From assembly GCA_030374805.1 (NCBI GenBank), contig JARGSG010000028.1, positions 496,001-560,000 on the forward strand: a stretch of 64,000 nt of DNA, written 5' to 3'. Below are positions 37,101 to 45,902 of this stretch, one piece after another. The notes under the pieces were generated by a model. It saw only the letters and a program-made list of their open reading frames with translations, made no database searches and had not been told where the DNA came from. Position numbers and translations under genes: made by a program. Within the stretch, counting starts at the first letter, position 1. Every line of letters begins with the position of its first letter. Origin of the DNA: Gracilaria gracilis (taxonomy: Eukaryota > Rhodophyta > Florideophyceae > Gracilariales > Gracilariaceae).

Positions 37101-37338
37101 CAGTGACGACGTCGACCTCACCCTCAATTGCGTTTGCCTCCGATGGGTAACAGACGACGAACATAACCACGCCATCCACCCAATTTCCATCTCTACGCAC
37201 TCCACTTCCGATAGCGTTTCCCCTTGGTATGGACTCATCCTCTCTTCCTCCATCTTTGGCTCCGTTCATGTTCTCCGCCAGAACTACCCCGGTCCTCCCT
37301 TTACTTCTGGCCTACACTGGCGCTTTCACCGATTCTAA
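34194..37338 (+). pseudogene. KDZ/Plavaka-like transposase
   Basis: Transposase of the Kyakuja-Dileera-Zisupton/Plavaka type, about 1,040 codons, the usual size. The start ATG at 34,194 is chosen because the zinc knuckle CCFEGCFFFARTIPAIQRHH (C-x4-C...H-H..C) follows directly. QIYSDKSSTSLK with the first catalytic Asp and LFGYLATSFLP lie at about 35,050-35,205. YSADNPEAKD with the second, then CHRCTVSHTDL, lie at about 35,395-35,495. EPLHNFHLGVFK with the third acid lies at about 35,750-35,790. FHLLDHIVDDICRFGGLHFN and QHAHTLLKFHYSKNSKR (36,295-36,425) match the family's late FHxLxH and terminal regions. The frame changes near 35,010, 35,810 and 36,955. The codon bias is extreme: C- and T-rich, giving many Ser, Pro and Thr. 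Confidence 0.7.
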
Positions 37339-37554
37339 CTCAATCGGTTCTATCGAGACCCCACCGCCAAGCCTTATTTACCATCCAACACGTAGCCTCT
37401 ATTCCCTGTTAGCTTCAGCTTCATAAAATTTTAAACCCGCTTCGTTTCCATTGGAAGGAGTGAAGATACGCACGACATGAGAAAGAAGAAGCATCTCTTC
37501 CCCATCCAACACATACCTCCATTACTTCCCCCCTCACTGCACCTCACCCTACCC
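37339..37554. other. Convergent spacer
   Basis: About 215 bases between the 3' ends of the transposase (+) and the next gene (-). Contains TTTCCATTGGAAGG-type inverted words near 37,446. No gene. Confidence 0.5.
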
Positions 37555-39952
37555 TTAGTAGCCCGCCTCTTCCCTACCATCAACCCCTGTCCCTTCCCTG
37601 CGTTCCTCCCGGTGTGCCACCAACCGCCCGAAACTCGCGTCCTCCGGTCGACAGGCCGCTATGTAACAATCAAGAACTGCACCTCGTCTCCGTGTTAGTT
37701 TTGCCATAAAATATTCCTCCCTCACAGCTAAGCATATCTTCTCCGTCGATGGTACCCACAGCCCAACTGTCGCAATTCTCCCAGAGTTTCCCGACACACA
37801 CCTCGGATCTCCATCCACAAACCCATCGTTCTCAAACTCCTCGGCATGCTCCTCCTGTAGCGATTGCCAGACTACCCTAGTATTCTTTCAACAGCCTTAG
37901 GTAGATACTTCCCATACAAAGCAGAGAACAAAAGCTGTCTTTGCCCTCCACGTCCCACAACCTCGTTCATAGTTTTCACCACACAGGCAATCCAGGCGTC
38001 AAGTCTCGCAAGGTGCATCACTGTCCCATCCACGTACTGCCGTTTACCGTTGCTTTGCCTCTCCACTGCATATCCCATATATTCCTCCAACACTGCCACC
38101 GCCATCCCATTCTTGAAGTACATATCTTCATCATCAACCTCCCATAGTGGCCCAATCGCACGAGACCCGGAATACGCAAGGTCTTCGAACCGGCTCGTTC
38201 TCCACGCACACAACTCATTCCCCCCGCCCTCCTCCCTTCCCATCAGCTTCTCGCGTGCCTCCCCCATCTGTTGCTTTAGCTCTTCCTATAGCTCAGTCCC
38301 CTCAGTAGTTTTCCGACGTTTCGCAATCAAATCATATCCAAGGATGGAGAATAACTTGTCGCGAGCCCCCCGCCTCCGCACCCCAACCACATCGCCTAAT
38401 GTCTGCTTCATCCACTGGCTCAGACACTTGTCCACACTCACATTATCAACACACTCCTGTTTCCTTCCCGCTTCTCGTATCGTCTCCCAAGTATTTCTCA
38501 TTGTTTCCGTCTCCACCACATACTTCAACAGCACATCACTTCCTCTCTCCGTTGCCAACGGTGATGGCGTATACGCTTTCATCTCATATGCCACTTGATA
38601 CGGGTACCGAGGTACCATCTCCTTCTCCCCAACCACAAATATGCCACCCTCCCTACTTTCTCCCAACGTCTCACTCCTGTTCTTCCAGCTCCTACCAACG
38701 TTCTCCGTGTCAAAACAGAGTTCTGACGCCTCCAACTTCGCATAGTAAAGATTCTTATCATATGCAGCCTTTGAAAATCCGTAAAAACATTCTGGTACCT
38801 CTATATCAAGCTTTCGAACCCCTTAACTTCCTTCCCAAACTCTCTTCGCTTCCTACCTTCACAGCCTCCCTTAAACTTTCAATCAACACATTTTACTGCT
38901 TCAGCTCCTCCCTCACCCGGGTGCGGGTACCCGTTCCAATTATTTCTGCGTGAGCTTCAAACTCACCATCATGGTAAAGTGACCCTCTTTCATATTTCCC
39001 AGCTTCCCTTTCAACGAATTCACCCTTTTAACCAGTGCAGACCTTGGCAAAACGCGTAAGTTCTCTTCATCTCCTTCTGCTATTCCTGTAGTTCCTATTT
39101 TCCTTGCTCCGTTCCTCTCTCCACGATCCCCAGAATCGCCGACTCCTGCTTCATGCACATCGGCCTCAATCCGAGCGGCATTATGCCTCACACGCATTCC
39201 TTCAGGCGTTCGTACCGCGGTTTCCACCAAGTTCCCTCCAGTTCTTTGCCTGTTTCGGACAACGACATCTTCTCCTTCGAATACCATCCCATCCACTGGT
39301 GTATTTTCTCTCACATTTTCAATCACTGATCCACCACTGCTACGTCCTACAACTCTCAGGGGCAAATTGTCTCGGGGACATTCCATCCTCTCCACAATAA
39401 CATGGCTCACCATTCCATCTCCCACACGCCCAACTCGCCTCCCACTGTCCTCTGCGTTTCCATGCTCCCTCATATGCCTCATACCCCCACTTCCTCTTTC
39501 TCCCACATCGCAGTACGTCGCGGTCCATCAGTTCTTTCTCTGCCCACCATTCGATTCCTCCTAACACCAACCACAACCTCCATGCCCTCGTTCCTCTCCT
39601 CCTGAACGCCTCCTCCTACTTCTCTTTCGCGAACCCTCCCCTCCCGAACGCCAACCCCAGCCACTCTTTCTCCCTCCTTCCCTCGAATACCACGGCTAAC
39701 TATCCCACTAGTACTTCTTGCTATCTTCCTTCTCTCCCCGCCACTGCGACACTCCCTTCCCTTCTCTGTGACATCTTTACACTCTTCTTCTTCTACAACT
39801 TGCGTGGAGTCATCGTCCCTTCGCCGCTCACCTCTACCCCTACCGCCCCGCGCATCATCCTCCTGTCTTCCTCCCATCCCTCCCCTGCTTTCCCCTCCTC
39901 CATTTCCCATCTCATGTGGAAGCGGAGTAGCTTTTGTTACCAAAGCACTTAC

Positions 39953-40012
39953 CGTTCGCTCGGCTCGCTCCGTTTGCTCGGTGCGCTCGGTTCGCTCGGT
40001 TCGCTCGGTTCG
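39953..40012. repeat. TTCGCTCGG minisatellite
   Basis: About six imperfect 9-base units (CTCGGTTCG and variants), in frame with the gene on the minus strand, where they encode repeated Thr-Glu-Arg. Confidence 0.8.
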
Positions 40013-40232
40013 CCCCAAAGGTCGGCCTCGATCACGTCTCCGCGTGTTCTTCTTACATTTCCCACGTAATCCGCTTCGAGGAGCGCGCGAACTACGCCCA
40101 ATACCACCCTCGCCATTTTCCACATCGCCACTTCGAGGCGCACGCGTAGTACTACCCAAGCCATCCTCGCGACCCCGACCTACCACCTCTGCACGCCGTC
40201 GCCCTTTTGACGCGCGCCCGCTTACATCCTCC

Positions 40233-40258
40233 GCATTCGCATTCGCATTCGCATTCGC
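40233..40258. repeat. GCATTC hexanucleotide repeat
   Basis: Just over four perfect GCATTC units encoding Asn-Ala repeats on the minus strand, near the start of the unknown cargo gene. Confidence 0.85.
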
Positions 40259-40279
40259 ACTTCTCGTTTTACGTTTCCC

Positions 40280-40771
40280 CATATGGAATCGGACGACGAC
40301 AATGCACCCGGCGGTTTGCTCTAGATGCTTTCGCCGCTCGTCGCTCGACGTGTTCGCCTCTCGACGTGATCGCAGGTCCCCCGTGAAACGCACACCTCCA
40401 CTCGACGTGTGGTAGAAATATCGCACCGTTCTAGTACTTTTCGGAATCACTTTCCAAAAATTGGCACGGAAATTTCCCTTCCTGTACGAAACCACACTGC
40501 CAAAAACTGTTACACTTTCACATGATACCGCATGTACTCCGTACCTTCTATTCTATGTACTTGAACGTCAACCCACTCCCCCGAATCCTATCCCCATTTT
40601 GTTCACGTCACTGGATGATAAAAGTGACGACATCCTCTCACTTGGGGAATTTCTCGTCCTCCCCTGTGTGGCACGGGAGTTAGAGAGAAAGCGTAATGAA
40701 ATGTACACAATTCGATTTTTTACATACTACGTTACACTTTTCGGTTCTATAAGTCATAAATCAATTGAGCT
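40280..40771. other. Spacer between two minus-strand cargo genes
   Basis: Probably the 3' end of the methyltransferase gene's transcript and the promoter of the next gene. Open frames exist on both strands (40,461-40,826 plus; 40,280-40,495 minus), but neither shows a recognised motif. Confidence 0.35.
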
Positions 40772-43700
40772 CTACTCGATTGCTATAGGATCCGAAGACG
40801 TACTCCATGTGTACTGCATTCCATAATCTGCAAACAACTCTTCTCGCACTTCTACAACCCGAAGTGCCCGGACGGCAAGCATTCGGTATTCTCTTAATTG
40901 AAGTGAAGTTCTCCCAGTTCCTGTGGTTCGACTCACCGCCAAATTGGCAGTCCGTCGCTGCTTCAAACCATCCTCCACTGCATCCCTATCTTTATCCCCT
41001 TCCATATACGTTGGGCCGTTAATTGTTCCACCCAACGAAAATGGAACGGGGATAATCCCTACAGGGATTGTAGGTACTTCTCGTCTCCTTTCCGGGAGTT
41101 TCCGGAATACCTCGCCTCGCAGGCTAACCTCCGTCGCATAAGTTCGAAAACGTGCGGCGGTGGCTCCCAAGAACCCTTCTCCATACTTCTTGTGCACCTC
41201 CTTCCTCTTCGTTAAGTCATCGTACACTAGAGTTCCGTAAAAGAAACATATCTTTTGGTTCTTCATGAAACGGCGCGTGGTAAACACTTCTACTCCTGCG
41301 TCATGGTGACGAATCGACGACTTCCCAATGCAACAACCACAAATAGTGGCCTTCAGTGCCAACATCGCGTTCCAGTGCAGGAGACCCAGCTTCCCGTGCA
41401 ACGTTTTCGGCCACTCATGCAGCGCTTTGCGCCTGCCAATCATGGCCATGCCCTCCTCCCACATCGATGCCAGGAAGTCCACAATATACGGTGGGAACTT
41501 CTGATACTGTGGGAACCCGGATGGAGCCTTCCATGATAGTGAAGGACGAGCGTTCCACTTGGAAAATAGTCCATCACGCGATTCACAGAGTTTCGGACCA
41601 CCTGCGTAATTTGAATGTCCGTCTCTTTCGCGCATGCACATCGCGAACTGAACAATGGCCGCGTGCCTAGCATGGGAAAAACAGTCAGGGTCCGGCTCAC
41701 AACCAATAAACTTACGATGACGTTGTAACTCCATGCATGCCATGGCAGTCGAGAAATTTCCCGCGAACAAGTCCAGCACTGTATCACCTGGCTGCGAAAA
41801 TCTGCTGATCAGCTCCTTCAACAACGCGCGAGGTTTTTGTTCCGACCTCGCCTTTTGCAACATGTGGCCCCCACCCTCCTTCTTTCTTTTCCATTGAAGA
41901 GTCTCCCCATTGGACATGGACGGTCCCTAGTCAAAAACACTGTGGTACTTTGGATACCTCGACTGCACGTAGTTGAAATTCCCATAGTGCACCATCTCAT
42001 GCTGTTGTGCATAAGCGAGGCCCCTTCGAAAACCATGTATCGCATACTACATGGCAGGGAACAAGGAGCAGGACCTGCATCCTGCTTTTCGCATGGGGTT
42101 GCCTTGGGACAGTATAAAATGAATTGGGACCTGGTCCACAACAAACCATCGCCTCGGAAACCCTTGCTCGTCCTTTGCTCCAATAAGGGAAAGCACCCTC
42201 GTCCACTGGTTCACCTGTTCCAATGCACAGAAGATAACGAAATGACCCCCCTGACGTAGCAGCCTTGATATAAGCTTTGCCGCCTTCTTCATATGCTCAG
42301 CGCTCAGCATATCGTACCAACTGTTCTCCTGGTTCTTATCGGCCCTTATGTTGTATGGTGGGTCCATAAGAACCAGTTAAACTTTCCCCAATGGAGAGAC
42401 TCCGTTGTTTCGCAGAGTCTCGTCCGTGTCCACCATATCCTCGAACCCGCAATTATACATTCGAAAGTATTTTTCCATCTCCACTTCACAACTTTGGAAT
42501 GCCATTTTATCTCCCAACGAGGAAATGGCAGGAGGAAACTGTATGTCAGCGACGGACACTGTTCACCAACATCTTCATTACCACTCTCACCCACTACATC
42601 CATTCCACTTCCGCCATCCCCATCCCCTTTTTGTTTCCCCTCCGAAGGATTTCCCCTTTCCAACTGCTCATCGTCATCGTCATGAATATCGACGGCAGGC
42701 TCCGGTTTCGATATCGGCGTGATAGGTATATCAGAGACCCTGAGTGTTTCTGTGATTTTCAAAGTTCTTATTGGCTCCAAGATGGAGGAAATAAGCGAGG
42801 TAGAGAAAAAATCAAATCTCTGAGCAAACGCTCTTGATGGGTCCCTGTGAAACGTCTTCAGAACGGCCCATCGTCCAGGTTCTGGTATTGTGTACAACTG
42901 CTCGTTCACAACAACCATGTTCAGGTCAGAAATGAACTCCTTCGCATGCGTTCAGAGGGCCACATCAATGTCCTCCGGAAGATTTCATGCCCACGGTTGG
43001 ACCTCGTCTTCCAGAAGAGTTTGCGTGTTGCTCGGTAGCAAGCGATGGTCGTTGTCCTTGCGCAGGAACCTCTCGGAACGCGTTTTAATGGGTTCAAACT
43101 GCATGTCGTCGTACACGAGCAGTGTAAAAGGGAGAACCATGACATCCGCGCCAGGGAATCCCAGAAATTGGGAGAAACAATCCCAGGCCTTTGTTACCAG
43201 CTGCACACCGAAATCCGCACGCTGAGCTTGGAGATTCTGCGAGATTCGGACATTCCCAGAAGAAAAAAAATATCGCTTCTCCCCCTTAGGCCTCCTATGG
43301 CTCCGAAGTCGCTTTTCCATAGATACGTTTTGAATAAGGGAGAGAAAGAGAACTCTCTGGAAATGTGTAGCGATGCTCGTACGGAAAGGGGGACCTATCC
43401 GGCCCACTCGCCTGGGAGCTATAATCATGGACTTGAAGAATTCTGTTAACGTCACATTCTTCGGTATTCCTTTAAACACCACTCTGGTATACGCATTCCA
43501 AAAATCGCTCACACGCCTGTCTCTGTCTCCGTCCATGATGTCAAGCAACTTCGTCGACAAATACAGCTGACGATACGAACTCTTCCCGCACACAGCCTTG
43601 AGCTCATCGTCGTTGTATGACGGGTGAGTGGGTCCGGGAAGGATATAGAAGTACTTCTTGGCAACGTCTAGATCAGTGCGATTCTTGATGATATATTGAA

Positions 43701-43887
43701 CTAATTTGCTGTATCCCACTTTCCTAGGTTCGTCTTCCTCTCGAATCGTCAACTCATAGTGATCACGGATGGTGAGACACGCGGTGAGAAGGTCATCCCC
43801 AGAACCGAACATTTTTCCAACCTTCATGTCGGATGTCGGAGGTGCCGGTGACGGTGACTTAGACCTGGATGTGGTTGCGGCAGCCAT
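40772..43887 (-). pseudogene. DPPY-type DNA amino-methyltransferase fused to a SET-like domain
   Basis: One minus-strand gene of about 1,035 codons from ATG 43,887. Residues 1-300 are an unrecognised domain, followed by an Asp/Glu-rich linker (about 42,620-42,720). LVLMDPPYNI at 42,349-42,378 is catalytic motif IV of N6-adenine/N4-cytosine DNA methyltransferases. KPRALLKELISRF and DTVLDLFAGNFSTAMAC (about 41,735-41,840) form the FxGxG-type AdoMet site, followed by FIGCEPD. Motif IV before motif I is the order of the beta-type N6_N4_Mtase family. Then GVEVFTTRRFMKNQKICFFYG (about 41,230-41,295) and LRVVEVREELFADYGMQYTW (about 40,800-40,860) match the start and the EELxxDYG end of a SET domain; the middle NHxxxPN element is not clear. 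Five in-frame stops (42,985; 42,952; 42,377; 42,047; 41,927) and a frame change near 42,560. It diverges from the ParB-like gene across the hairpin region. Confidence 0.75.
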
Positions 43888-44261
43888 TTTAAAAAATAAC
43901 GGGAGCCTGTATTATGACTACGGAAGGAGAATGGGAGCGGTCGTGAGAAAAAAGATGATTGACGTCGGCAGCGGACGGCGAGGGCGAACGGACGGAAGCT
44001 GACGAGAAACGGCAGCGAACGAGAGATGAGTGCGGATGGTAGACGGGAGCGGACGGCAGACGGCTGCGAAATTAGCGATTTGAAGGAAAAGTTCAGATGC
44101 AAAACGGCACCAAAACTCTAAATTAGAGGAGTAGAAGGGAATTGGTCGATGTTGGGGGGCTTACGCGGTGATAAACAGTTATAAGAGAAGGCAGAGATGG
44201 GAGGGGGGTGCGGTAATTTCTAGATATGAAAGTGTAGCCGAAGTTATAACTTACGGCTCTC

Positions 44262-44340
44262 CGGAAAGTGCTTCGTGTTGCAGTGGCGCTCTATCACGGC
44301 TCCGATGAAGTGCCACGCGAGTTCGGTCCGCTTTCCATGC
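44262..44340. repeat. Degenerate copy of the GTGGCGCTTCATCA hairpin
   Basis: GTGGCGCTCTATCA (44,283) and TGAAGTGCCAC (44,307) form a short stem. The flanking TCGGTCCGCTTTCCATGC matches the right arm of the strong hairpin at 45,521-45,602. It is an older copy of that hairpin. Confidence 0.5.
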
Positions 44341-44510
44341 GCCGGGGGAGAAAAAGTAAAAAATAATAATTTCCACCTGGACAGGGGCCCCCTCGCGACT
44401 GGCGCTTGTTGGTAATATGACGCTGCGTGTACTTAAGCACCTTCGCTCTTCTGCCAACTGCCTCGGTAAGCACAACGCTCTGTACCTCCCCGTTAAGGTT
44501 TCCGGGGATC

Positions 44511-44560
44511 TCTTCTTCTCCTGTCACAACGAAGTGATTCTCTCGGTTGTGACAGAAGAA
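44511..44560. repeat. Hairpin CTGTCACAAC/GTTGTGACAG
   Basis: Perfect 10-base arms at 44,521-44,530 and 44,546-44,555, extended outward by TTCTT/AAGAA. 15-base loop. Confidence 0.7.
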
Positions 44561-44785
44561 AAAACATCTCCGAGAACTGTGTAAAGGAGGTGCTCTTTCG
44601 GTCCTAGTCCTGTTGTGCGGACGTAGTGGCACATAAGATAAGTTTGACAATCTTGTTCGTTTTCTGCGAATCGTGCTAACTGGCGTACTCTTATATTTTC
44701 CATGCTATTGCGTATTCAAGCCCGAGTCGCCGGACACAGTATATGCCGCTTCTGCATCCTTGCTTTACTGAGAACATTCGGAAGT

Positions 44786-44871
44786 GGTTGAGCTGGCCGT
44801 GATAGTCGATTACGATTATTTGAGTTGTTCAACTCATGTAATCGGCTTTGGCTCTGACAGCCAGCTCAATC
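44786..44871. repeat. Hairpin 1 of a tandem pair
   Basis: Outer arms GGTTGAGCTGGC and GCCAGCTCAATC pair over 12 bases with one G-U. Inner arms around TTGAGTT/AACTCA also pair. About 86 nt in all. Its sequence is homologous to the next hairpin, 154 bases to the right. Confidence 0.75.
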
Positions 44872-44939
44872 ACTGTCGCGCTGTTGTTATTGTATTAGAC
44901 CGACTGGATTAGACTGAGTTAGCTAGATCTATAGGAAAT

Positions 44940-45025
44940 GGTTGAGATACCGGTGATGGTGGACTACGATTACATGAGATGTTCAACTCATATAATCGTA
45001 TTTAGCCATTACTGATATTTCAATC
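44940..45025. repeat. Hairpin 2 of a tandem pair
   Basis: Arms of about 41 bases (GGTTGAGATACCGGTGATGG ... CCATTACTGATATTTCAATC) around a 4-base loop. Of 11 differences between the arms, about six keep a G-U pair. It is a diverged direct duplicate of hairpin 1, so the structure, not the exact sequence, was kept. Confidence 0.8.
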
Positions 45026-45057
45026 ACTGAAGAAGAATAGTCCGCAATATAGTCCCT

Positions 45058-45111
45058 AGAAGAATGATGAGTTCTTCTTCTCCGACAACCACATACTGCT
45101 CGTGGTTGTCG
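45058..45111. repeat. Two small adjacent hairpins
   Basis: AGAAGAA...TTCTTCT at 45,058-45,078 and the perfect CGACAACCAC...GTGGTTGTCG at 45,083-45,111. The second shares its ACAAC/GTTGT core with the hairpin at 44,521. Confidence 0.7.
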
Positions 45112-45146
45112 CAAAGGGGGTATTCATTATCGGTCATGACCTTGGG

Positions 45147-45242
45147 CGCTATAGGAAAATCTACATCATATAAAGTTAGAGAAGGTAGTCGGTAGAACTA
45201 CCTTCTTCGATTTGATAGGATGTAAAGTTTCTGATATAGCGC
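45147..45242. repeat. 96-nt hairpin GCGCTATA...TATAGCGC
   Basis: Outer arms GCGCTATA and TATAGCGC. The middle TACATC...GATGTA and inner GAGAAGGTAGT...ACTACCTTCTTC continue the stem with small bulges around a short loop near 45,191-45,196. Confidence 0.75.
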
Positions 45243-45520
45243 ATATTCTGCCAGATCGATGTGATGTATTATTTGTTTTGTTTTATACATGACCAACAAG
45301 CTGCGAACTACTTCTATTCTAAACTGTTCTCCGTGCTTATGGAGAGCAATTTTTATTGCTTTCCAACAAACTCACCGAACGACAGTCATATGATTTGACG
45401 CCCTTACGTCCTCCCGTTATTATAAGAAGATGCAGGGCTTTAAATACTCTTAAAACAATCATAAGTGAAAACCGTCGTCGACAGCGGTCCGAGGTGTCGT
45501 CCAGCTTCATCAGCCACGGC

Positions 45521-45602
45521 GCGTGGACAGCGGTCCGGGGTGGAGTGGCGCTTCATCAGTGCCTTGATGAAGCGCCACTCTACTCCGGACCGCTGTCCAT
45601 GC
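45521..45602. repeat. Strong 38-bp-arm hairpin
   Basis: Arms 45,521-45,558 and 45,565-45,602 differ at three positions, all of which keep G-U pairs. The loop is GTGCCT. The left arm also has a tandem direct copy at about 45,481-45,512 (ACAGCGGTCCGAGGTG...CTTCATCA). Confidence 0.85.
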
Positions 45603-45902
45603 AGAAAACTTAACGAACGCAATTCATTTTTTTTCCTTCAAAACTGGGTGCCTTTATTCTATAGCTACACGTACGTAGTAGTTATGACGATCATGTATCT
45701 TTCTAAATAAAGCGATAGTGAATTCTAAAACGTGAAATACGAAACCCCTTGAGTTCAATCCTATATTGAGCGGGCGCAGTGTTCGGTCAGGAAGTGAAGG
45801 CAACGAACGTGATTGAGAAGGGTACGTCCACTATACGTTCTCACGAGCATTCTTGACGGTCGTAATCGGCGTTTCAAATTTTTTGAACCCTTTGTATCTA
45901 AC

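Larger units (their letters stand above)
37555..40279 (-). pseudogene. Cargo gene of unknown function, long basic/acidic protein
   Basis: Minus-strand gene, probably one protein of about 850-900 codons starting at ATG 40,279. The N-terminal 260 residues are Arg/Gly/Glu-rich with tandem Ala-Asn (40,233-40,258) and Thr-Glu-Arg (39,953-40,012) runs. The middle (38,940-39,506) is of mixed composition. The C-terminal half looks globular: VPECFYGFSKAAYDKNLYYA (about 38,745-38,805), VDKCLSQWMKQTLGDVVG (about 38,380-38,435), WRTSRFEDLAYSGSRAIGPL (about 38,145-38,205), ATVGLWVPSTEKICLAVREE (about 37,710-37,775). Broken by frame changes near 39,490, 38,900 and 37,870 and by an in-frame TAG at 38,286. 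I recognise no domain. It lies directly downstream of the methyltransferase gene on the same strand. Confidence 0.5.
43888..45902. promoter_or_regulatory. Central divergent region with hairpin array
   Basis: A 2-kb non-coding region between the divergent methyltransferase-SET gene and ParB-like gene. It holds at least five strong inverted repeats (listed separately) and weaker ones. I see no protein gene. It must contain the promoters for both arms. The plus strand shifts from C-rich to G-rich across it, so it is also a candidate replication or partition site of the element. Confidence 0.55.

Noticed and set aside
40280-40495. Possible methyl-CpG-binding (MBD-like) domain upstream of the unknown cargo gene
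   Set aside because: VRYFYHTSSGGVRFTGDL vaguely recalls the MBD core, but the match is short and the rest does not fit.
40461-40826. 121-codon plus-strand frame between cargo genes
   Set aside because: It overlaps the 3' end of the SET-like coding region, has no motif, and lies in a stop-poor context.
44511-45602. CRISPR-like array
   Set aside because: The repeats are inverted, of different sequence and unequally spaced. There are no regular direct repeats with unique spacers.
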